The notes under the pieces were generated by a model that worked only from the letters and a program-made list of their open reading frames with translations, searched no databases and was not told where the DNA came from. Of a stretch of DNA of 64,000 nucleotides, positions 57,935-64,000 are shown piece by piece (position 1 is the stretch's first letter; the number at the start of each line of letters is the position of its first letter). The DNA lies in contig NZ_WARX01000001.1 of assembly GCF_009720385.1 (NCBI RefSeq), positions 496,001 through 560,000 on the forward strand, written 5' to 3'. The DNA is from Catellatospora vulcania (GTDB taxonomy: Bacteria > Actinomycetota > Actinomycetes > Mycobacteriales > Micromonosporaceae). Made by a program: the position numbers and the translations under genes.

Positions 57935-59584
57935 GTGGTTGACATCGGAGCCCCCGCGCCGCAGGGGGTGCGCTCGGCGACGGACGCCTGGTGGCGCGAT
58001 GCCGCCATCTACCAGGTGTACGTCCGCAGCTTCGCCGACGGCAACGGCGACGGCGTCGGCGACCTGGCCGGTGTCCGGGCGCATCTGCAGTACCTGAGGG
58101 ACCTGGGCATCGACGCCATCTGGTTCAACCCCTTCTACGTCTCGCCGCAGGCGGACGGCGGGTACGACGTGAGCGACTACCGCAACATCGACCCGATCTT
58201 CGGCGACCTGGCCGAGTGCGAGGAGATGATCCGGGAGGCGCACGCGCTGGGCATCCGCGTCATCGTCGACGTGGTCCCCAACCACTGCTCCGACCAGCAC
58301 CCCTGGTTCCAGGCCGCGCTGGCGGCCGGGCCGGGCTCGCCGGAACGCGAGCTGTTCTGGTTCCGCCCCGGCAAGGGCGAAAACGGCGAGCTGCCGCCGA
58401 CCGACTGGACGTCGAACTTCGGCGGCGGCACCTGGACCCGGGTGGCCGACGGCGAGTGGTACCTGCACCTGTTCGACGGCGCGCAGCCCGACTGGAACTG
58501 GGACCACCCCGCGGTCCGTGAGGAGCACGAGAACGTGCTGCGGTTCTGGTTCGACCGGGGCGCCGACGGCATCCGCATCGACTCGGCGGGCCTGCTGGTC
58601 AAGGACCCGACGCTGCCCGAGGTCGGCACCACCGAGCGGCACCCGTTCGAGGACCTGGACGAGGTGCACGACGTGTACCGGGCCTGGCGGCGCATCGCCG
58701 ACGAGTACGGCGGCCGCGCGCTGATCGGCGAGGTGTGGATGCCTGACGTGCAGCGCTTCACCAACTACCTGCGCCCGGACGAGATGCACACCGCGTTCAA
58801 CATGAACTTCCTGTGCTCGCCCTGGGATGCCGCGCTGCTGCGCGACGTCATCGACGAGACGCTGAGCTCGCACGCGCCGGTGGACGCGCCCGCGACCTGG
58901 GTGCTGTCCAACCACGACGTGACCCGCCACGTCAGCCGGTACGGCCGCGCCGACAGCTCGTTCAGCTTCAAGGGCCGCACCTTCGACACCCCGGTCGACC
59001 TGGAACTCGGCACCCGCCGCGCCCGTGCGGCGATCATGCTGGCGCTGGCCCTGCCCGGCTCCGCCTACCTGTACCAGGGCGAGGAGCTGGGCCTGTGGGA
59101 GGTCGAGGACATCCCGGCCGAGCTGAAGCAGGATCCGATGTGGCACCGCACCGCCGGAGCCGACCCGGGCCGCGACGGCTGCCGGGTGCCGCTGCCCTGG
59201 TCGGGGGCGGAGGCGCCGTTCGGGTTCAGCCCCGAGGACGCGCCGGTCAAGCCGTGGCTGCCGCAGCCCGCGGCGTGGAAGGTGTACACCGCCGAGGCGC
59301 AGACCGGTGACCCGGGTTCGATGCTGGAGCTGTACCGCCGCTGCCTGAGCCTGCGCCACAGCGAGCCCGCGCTCGGCGACGGCCCGATGTCGTGGCTGGA
59401 CAGCTCCGCGCAGGTGCTGTCGTTCCGCCGACCCGCCCCGGACGGCCTCGACCTGATCTGCGTGGTCAACCTCTCCGACTCCGCCGTCGACGTGCCGGCG
59501 TACGCGCAGGTGCTCGTCTCCAGCGGCCCGCTGGACGGCAACCGCCTGCCCGCCGACACCGCGGTCTGGATCCGTCCCTCCTGA
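57935..59584 (+). CDS. GH13 alpha-glucosidase (alpha-amylase family)
   Basis: The 549-residue enzyme has the GH13 barrel motifs D-V-V-P-N-H near residue 112, G-I-R-I-D-S with the nucleophile D216, I-G-E-V-W with the acid/base E266 and S-N-H-D-V with D328. The start W-W-R-D-A-A-I-Y-Q-V-Y-V-R-S-F and Q-E-E-L-G-L-type ending of the barrel resemble actinobacterial alpha-glucosidases. It has no signal peptide, so it would cleave imported oligosaccharides to glucose. The GTG follows AGGAAGCAGG. Confidence 0.9.
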   Translation: MVDIGAPAPQGVRSATDAWWRDAAIYQVYVRSFADGNGDGVGDLAGVRAHLQYLRDLGIDAIWFNPFYVSPQADGGYDVSDYRNIDPIFGDLAECEEMIREAHALGIRVIVDVVPNHCSDQHPWFQAALAAGPGSPERELFWFRPGKGENGELPPTDWTSNFGGGTWTRVADGEWYLHLFDGAQPDWNWDHPAVREEHENVLRFWFDRGADGIRIDSAGLLVKDPTLPEVGTTERHPFEDLDEVHDVYRAWRRIADEYGGRALIGEVWMPDVQRFTNYLRPDEMHTAFNMNFLCSPWDAALLRDVIDETLSSHAPVDAPATWVLSNHDVTRHVSRYGRADSSFSFKGRTFDTPVDLELGTRRARAAIMLALALPGSAYLYQGEELGLWEVEDIPAELKQDPMWHRTAGADPGRDGCRVPLPWSGAEAPFGFSPEDAPVKPWLPQPAAWKVYTAEAQTGDPGSMLELYRRCLSLRHSEPALGDGPMSWLDSSAQVLSFRRPAPDGLDLICVVNLSDSAVDVPAYAQVLVSSGPLDGNRLPADTAVWIRPS

Positions 59585-59706
59585 CCCGTCGAACCGGGCC
59601 CGAAGGGAGCCCGTCGCTCAGCATCGCCACGGCCGTGGCGGCGCGCCCCCTCGCGCCGCCTCACTCCGCTCCGGTCAACCGTCCCCACCGGAAGGCAGCA
59701 CAGGCA

Positions 59707-62700
59707 ATGAACGAGCTCAGCAACCCACCCGCACCGACGGGCCGCGCGCCGGCGCCCCGCCGCCGCACCGGGCTGGCCGCCGCGGCCGCCAGCTCGATGC
59801 TGGCCGGCGTGGCGCTGGTCGCGATCACCGCTTTCGGTTCCCCGAGCCCGGACCTGCAGCAGGTCGCGTCGATCTCCCCGTTCTCGATCGCCGGGCGCGG
59901 CGCGACCGTCGCGTTCAAGGAGTTCGAGGCCGAGGAGCAGCCGACCAACGGCACGGTCCTGGCCCACACCCGCTACTACGGCCAGCTGGCCTCGGAGGCG
60001 TCCGGCCGCCAAGCCGTCGTCCTCGACGCCGTCGGCGAGTACGTCGAGTTCACCCTCTCCGCGCCCGCCGACTCGATCAACTTCCGGTACAGCCTGCCGG
60101 ACAACAGCGCGGGCACCGGCCGTGACGCCACCATCGACCTGCGGGTCAACGGGTCGCTGCTGAAGACCGTCCCGGTGACCTCCAAGTACGGCTGGTACTA
60201 CGGCGGCTACCCGTTCAACAACAACCCGAACGACACCAACCCGCACCACTTCTACGACGAGCAGCGCAGCCTGCTCGGCAGCACGTACCCGGCCGGCACG
60301 AAGATCCGCCTGCAGGTGAACTCGACCGCGCAGTCGCCGACGTTCACCATCGACCTGGCCGACTTCGAGGTCGTCGGCGGGCCGAAGACCAAGCCCGCCA
60401 ACGCGATCGACGTGGTGGCCGACTTCGGCGCGGACCCGAACGGCGGCACCGCCGACAACACGGCCAAGTTCCAGGCCGCGGTCGACGCGGGCAAGGCGCA
60501 GGGCCGGGTCGTCTGGATCCCCGCGGGCACCTACACCGTCTGGGACCACATCGTGGTCGACGGGGTGACCCTGCAGGGGGCCGGCATGTGGCACTCGGTG
60601 CTCACCGGCCGCCACCCCACCAACCGCAACCGGGCGGTCGGCGTCTACGGCAAGTACGTGTCGGGCGGCGGCTACGGCGGCGAGATCCGGTCGCACGAGG
60701 CGGGCGGCCCGAGCCGCAACGTCACCCTCAAGGACTTCGCCATCATCGGCGACATCCGCGAGCGCGAGGACAACGACCAGGTCAACGCCATGGGCGGGGC
60801 CATGACCAACTCGGTGGTCGACCACGTGTGGATGCAGCACACGAAGGTCGGCGCCTGGATGGACGGCCCGATGGACAACTTCACCATCAAGAACAGCGTG
60901 ATCCTGGACCAGACCGCCGACGGCGTGAACTTCCACACCGGCGTCACCAACTCGACGGTCACCAACACGTTCGTCCGCAACACCGGTGACGACGGCCTGG
61001 CCATGTGGCCCGAGCGCATCCCGAACGTCAACAACACGTTCTCGTTCAACACGGTCGGCGTCACGGTCCTGGCGAACAACATCGTGTCGTACGGCGGCCG
61101 CGACATCAAGATCACGGACAACGTGGTCGCGGACACCATCACCAACGGCGGCGGCATCCACATCGGCAACCGCTACCCGGGCGTCAACTCGGGCCAGGGC
61201 ACGGCTGTCGCGGGCACCTTCACCATCGCCCGCAACACCCTGATCCGCACCGGCAACTCCGACTACAACTGGAACTTCGGCGTCGGCGCGATCTGGTTCT
61301 CCGGCCTCAACGAGCCGATCAACGGCGCGACGATCAACATCACCGACACCGACATCCTGGACAGCTCGTACGCGGCGCTGCACTGGATCGAGGGCGGGGC
61401 CACCGGCATCCACTTCAAGAACGTACGCATCATCGGGGCCGGCACGTACGCGCTGCAGGTGCAGTCGCAGGCCCAGGTCACGTTCGAGAACGTCACCGCG
61501 ACCGGCATCGCGCAGTCCAACCCGATCCACAACTGCGTCGGCCCGTCGTTCCAGATCACCCAGCTCGGCACCAACTCCGGCTGGTACGCCAACCCGCCGG
61601 CCTGCACCGGTGTCTGGCCGACCCCGGTCTGGACCAGCGGCTCCACCCCGCCGAGCAACAGCCCGCCGCCGCCCAGCTCGCCTCCGCCGCCCTCGGCGCA
61701 GCTGAGCCTGAGCACGTCGAACCTGGTGTTCGGCACGCAGAACGTGGGCACCACCAGCGCAGCGCAGACGGTCACGGTCAGCAACCCGGGTTCGATCACC
61801 GCAAACCTGAGCGGCGTCGCCGTCAGCGGTGACTTCGCCCGGACCACGAACTGCGGCACGACCCTGGCGCCCGGCGCGAGCTGCACCGCCTCGGTGACGT
61901 TCACGCCGACCGCGACCGGAACCCGCAACGGGCAGCTGTCCGTGGGCAGCAACGCGCAGGGCAACCCGCACGTGGTGAACCTGACCGGCTCGGGCTTCAA
62001 CCCCAACGGCAACCTCGCCGCGGGCCGCCCGACCACCGAGACCAGCCACACCCAGTCGTACGGGTCGGGCAACGCGGTCGACGGCGACGTGAACACGTAC
62101 TGGGAGAGCGTCAACAACGCCTTCCCGCAGTCGATCACGGTGGACCTCGGCGCGAACGCGAACGTCAACCAGGTCGTGCTGAAGCTGCCGCCGTCGTGGG
62201 GCACCCGGACGGAGACCCTGCAGGTGCTGGGCTCGACGGACGGCTCGAACTTCAGCAGCCTGGCGGGTTCGGCCGGCTACACCTTCAACCCGGCCACCGG
62301 CAACAGCGCGACGATCAACTTCACCGCCGCGTCGCGCCGCCACATCCGGGTGACGGTCACCGGCAACACCGGCTGGCCCGCGGCGCAGTTCAGCGAGTTC
62401 GAGGTCTACGGGGGCGGCACCCCGCCCGTGCAGACCCCGGCCATCGGCCTGTCCTCGTCGAGCCTGTCGTTCGCGAACCAGACCGTCGGCAGCACCAGCG
62501 GCGCGCAGGCGGTGACGGTGACCAACACCGGCACGGCGTCGGCGACGCTGGGCTCGGTGAACGTCAGCGGCGACTACGCCCGCACCACCACCTGCGGTTC
62601 CTCGCTGGCGGCGGGCGCGTCCTGCACCATCTCGGTGACGTTCACGCCGACCACGTCCGGGGCCCGCTCCGGCACGGTCAGCTTCACCAGCAACGCGCCG

Positions 62701-63165
62701 GGCAGCCCGCACACGATCAACCTGGCCGGCAACGGCGTCACCGCGAACACGAACCTGGCGCTCAACCGCCCGGTGACCGAGAGCGGCCACGCCGACGTGT
62801 ACGGCGCGGGCAACGCGGTCGACGGCAACGCCAACTCGTACTGGGAGTCGCTGAACAACGCCTGGCCGCAGACCATCACGGTGGACCTCGGCGCGACGAC
62901 CTCGGTCTCCCGCATCGTGCTCAAGCTGCCGCCCGCGGCGGCCTGGGCCACACGTACCCAGACCCTGTCGGTCCTGGGCAGCACCAACAACACGTCCTAC
63001 ACCACGGTCAAGGCCTCGGCGGGCTACGTGTTCAACCCGTCCTCGGCCAACACCGTCACCATCACGTTCCCGGCGACCAGCCAGCGCTACCTGCGCCTGA
63101 GTGTCACCGGGAACACGGGCTGGCCCGCGGGTCAGCTCTCGGAGTACGAGGTATACGCCTCGTAA
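59707..63165 (+). CDS. Secreted GH87 alpha-1,3-glucanase (mycodextranase family), modular
   Basis: The 1152-residue protein has an Arg-rich signal peptide (about 1-45), an N-terminal CBM35-like module (about 70-235), a right-handed beta-helix catalytic domain of GH87 (about 235-635), a Pro/Ser linker, then two repeats of a choice-of-anchor D domain (about 664-765, 910-1012) each followed by an F5/8 type C (discoidin-like) module (768-905, 1014-1152). The catalytic acids appear as T-A-D-G-V-N (D405) and G-D-D-G-L (D428, D429), with the 23-residue spacing seen in characterised GH87 enzymes. It would hydrolyse alpha-1,3-linked glucan of fungi or biofilms. GGAAGG lies upstream of the ATG. Confidence 0.88.
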   Translation: MNELSNPPAPTGRAPAPRRRTGLAAAAASSMLAGVALVAITAFGSPSPDLQQVASISPFSIAGRGATVAFKEFEAEEQPTNGTVLAHTRYYGQLASEASGRQAVVLDAVGEYVEFTLSAPADSINFRYSLPDNSAGTGRDATIDLRVNGSLLKTVPVTSKYGWYYGGYPFNNNPNDTNPHHFYDEQRSLLGSTYPAGTKIRLQVNSTAQSPTFTIDLADFEVVGGPKTKPANAIDVVADFGADPNGGTADNTAKFQAAVDAGKAQGRVVWIPAGTYTVWDHIVVDGVTLQGAGMWHSVLTGRHPTNRNRAVGVYGKYVSGGGYGGEIRSHEAGGPSRNVTLKDFAIIGDIREREDNDQVNAMGGAMTNSVVDHVWMQHTKVGAWMDGPMDNFTIKNSVILDQTADGVNFHTGVTNSTVTNTFVRNTGDDGLAMWPERIPNVNNTFSFNTVGVTVLANNIVSYGGRDIKITDNVVADTITNGGGIHIGNRYPGVNSGQGTAVAGTFTIARNTLIRTGNSDYNWNFGVGAIWFSGLNEPINGATINITDTDILDSSYAALHWIEGGATGIHFKNVRIIGAGTYALQVQSQAQVTFENVTATGIAQSNPIHNCVGPSFQITQLGTNSGWYANPPACTGVWPTPVWTSGSTPPSNSPPPPSSPPPPSAQLSLSTSNLVFGTQNVGTTSAAQTVTVSNPGSITANLSGVAVSGDFARTTNCGTTLAPGASCTASVTFTPTATGTRNGQLSVGSNAQGNPHVVNLTGSGFNPNGNLAAGRPTTETSHTQSYGSGNAVDGDVNTYWESVNNAFPQSITVDLGANANVNQVVLKLPPSWGTRTETLQVLGSTDGSNFSSLAGSAGYTFNPATGNSATINFTAASRRHIRVTVTGNTGWPAAQFSEFEVYGGGTPPVQTPAIGLSSSSLSFANQTVGSTSGAQAVTVTNTGTASATLGSVNVSGDYARTTTCGSSLAAGASCTISVTFTPTTSGARSGTVSFTSNAPGSPHTINLAGNGVTANTNLALNRPVTESGHADVYGAGNAVDGNANSYWESLNNAWPQTITVDLGATTSVSRIVLKLPPAAAWATRTQTLSVLGSTNNTSYTTVKASAGYVFNPSSANTVTITFPATSQRYLRLSVTGNTGWPAGQLSEYEVYAS

Positions 63166-63177
63166 TCCACCCCGGCC

Positions 63178-63210
63178 CCGGTGGAGAGGGTGAGCGGCCC
63201 TCTCCACCGG
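63178..63210 (+). terminator. First terminator after the GH87 gene
   Basis: A perfect 13-bp stem (63178-63190 with 63198-63210) with a 7-nt loop. Confidence 0.8.
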
Positions 63211-63221
63211 TTGAGTGAAAG

Positions 63222-63265
63222 GAAGGGCACCTTCACAACGCTCCGCGTTGTAGAAGGTGCCCTTC
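63222..63265 (+). terminator. Second terminator after the GH87 gene
   Basis: A 19-bp stem with one bulged A (63222-63240 with 63246-63265) and a 5-nt loop follows 11 nt after the first. The double structure closes the operon firmly. Confidence 0.8.
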
Positions 63266-63349
63266 TTAACACCGGCAGGAGGGTCGGCCCTGGCCGATGC
63301 GTGATCCGGTTTACCGGTTCGCCCGGCAACCGTCACGCGGCCGACCGGT

Positions 63350-63355
63350 TACAGT
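63350..63355 (+). promoter_or_regulatory. -10 element TACAGT, leaderless second lacI-type gene
   Basis: TACAGT ends 7 nt before the GTG at 63363. Confidence 0.5.
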
Positions 63356-63362
63356 GACCGGC

Positions 63363-64000
63363 GTGACGCGCAGACTCGCCGAAGTGGCGAAGTACGTGGG
63401 GGTGAGCGAGGCGACCGTGAGCCGTGTGCTCAACGGCAAGCCCGGCATCTCCGAAGCGACCCGAACCGCCGTACTGACCGCCCTGGACGTGCTCGGCTAC
63501 GAGCGGCCCACCAAGCTGCGCGGGGAACGGGCGCGCCTGGTCGGCCTGGTGCTGCCCGAACTCCAGAACCCGATCTTCCCGGCGTTCGCCGAGATCGTGG
63601 CGGGGGCGCTGGCGCAGCGGGGCTTCACCCCGGTGCTGTGCACCCGCACCGAGGAGGGCGTGGCCGAGTCGGCGTACGTCGACATCATGATGGAGCAGCA
63701 GGTCTCCGGCGTGATCTTCGCGGGCGGGCTGTACGCGCAGGCCGACGCCGAGCACGAGCACTACCACCGGCTGCGCCAGCGCGGCCTGCCCGTGGTGCTG
63801 GTCAACGCCGCCATAGACGGACTCGGCTTCCCGGTCGTGGCCGCCGACGACGCGGTCGCGGTGGACCAGGCGTACGGGCACCTGTCGTCGCTGGGCCACA
63901 CGAAGATCGGCCTGCTGCTCGGGCCGGTCGACCACGTGCCGTCGGCGCGCAAGCTCGCCGCGTTCCGCAAGCGCACCGGGCAGAAGAACCCGCCGGTCGC
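63363..64000 (+). CDS. LacI-family transcriptional regulator 2 (3' end outside window)
   Basis: The visible 212 residues match regulator 1 almost throughout. The DNA-binding helices differ at one position (V-S-E-A-T-V-S-R versus V-S-T-A-T-V-S-R), and the hinge T-A-L-D-V-L-G-Y-E-R-P-T-K-L is identical. The two therefore probably read the same or very similar operators while sensing related sugars. This copy keeps a full stretch after A-R-K-L-A-A-F (R-K-R-T-G-Q-K-N-P-P) that is shortened in regulator 1. The gene continues past the right edge. Confidence 0.9.
   Translation, partial: MTRRLAEVAKYVGVSEATVSRVLNGKPGISEATRTAVLTALDVLGYERPTKLRGERARLVGLVLPELQNPIFPAFAEIVAGALAQRGFTPVLCTRTEEGVAESAYVDIMMEQQVSGVIFAGGLYAQADAEHEHYHRLRQRGLPVVLVNAAIDGLGFPVVAADDAVAVDQAYGHLSSLGHTKIGLLLGPVDHVPSARKLAAFRKRTGQKNPPV

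Noticed and set aside
59065-63336. A 1423-codon open frame on the minus strand
   Set aside because: Antisense shadow of the GH13 and GH87 genes; no recognisable domain, and the sense frames have clear catalytic motifs.

Overview
This is a gene-dense, very GC-rich actinobacterial chromosome segment. The codon use, the many GTG starts, the leaderless promoters and the gene order point to Micromonosporaceae (a Catellatospora/Actinoplanes/Micromonospora-like organism); the genus is inference. No tRNA, rRNA, prophage, insertion sequence or CRISPR array was seen.

Layout. (1) 1-1457: end of a lipoprotein plus MFS pair of the LprG-P55 type, on the minus strand. (2) 1779-8413: the most unusual locus. 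A class III aminotransferase of the diaminobutyrate type is followed by a 1681-residue membrane synthetase with the epsilon-polylysine synthetase (Pls) plan, A-T-TM-C1-TM-C2-TM-C3, which carries a fused Sfp-type phosphopantetheinyl transferase domain at its C-terminus. The pair is predicted to make and secrete a cationic homopoly(amino acid), possibly poly-diaminobutyrate. (3) 8487-15816: AlaX-type editing protein, DUF3099, pseudouridine catabolism (psuG-psuK), DUF3039, ribokinase, TRIC channel and an SF2 helicase. (4) 16165-32203: a conserved actinobacterial core, colinear with M. tuberculosis sigA-suhB-cei-DUF4193-DUF3093-dut-DUF3710-OB fold-DUF3159-TrkA/TrkA-permease-RNA methyltransferase-dxs. 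(5) 32361-41450: an accessory block that splits the core. It holds four tandem single-pass beta-propeller paralogues, a C39-like protease, a two-component system and a VOC protein. (6) 41477-49337: fadA-fadB, RNase D, a membrane-tethered trypsin-like protease, a Pro-rich repeat membrane protein and DUF3000. (7) 49442-52665: hemE-hemG-hemQ, the end of coproporphyrin-dependent heme synthesis. (8) 52788-64000: an alpha-glucan utilisation locus with LacI regulator, binding protein, two permeases, GH13 glucosidase, a large secreted GH87 alpha-1,3-glucanase, and the start of a second, near-identical LacI regulator.

How parts work together. In region 8 the secreted GH87 enzyme would cut alpha-1,3-glucan outside the cell, the ABC importer (with an ATPase encoded elsewhere) would take up oligosaccharides, and the cytoplasmic GH13 enzyme would hydrolyse them under LacI control. 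In region 2 the aminotransferase would supply a diamino acid that the synthetase activates on a carrier domain which its own fused transferase may prime.

Non-coding structure is rich. Perfect or near-perfect hairpins sit at many gene ends; one palindrome type (GATCGCTGTTT...AAACAGCGATC) occurs three times. A GCGCAGCGAGGAG start module occurs three times and ends a short frame in an ATGA overlap with the next gene. Many genes have a TANNNT hexamer 6-8 nt before the start codon, as expected for leaderless mRNAs.
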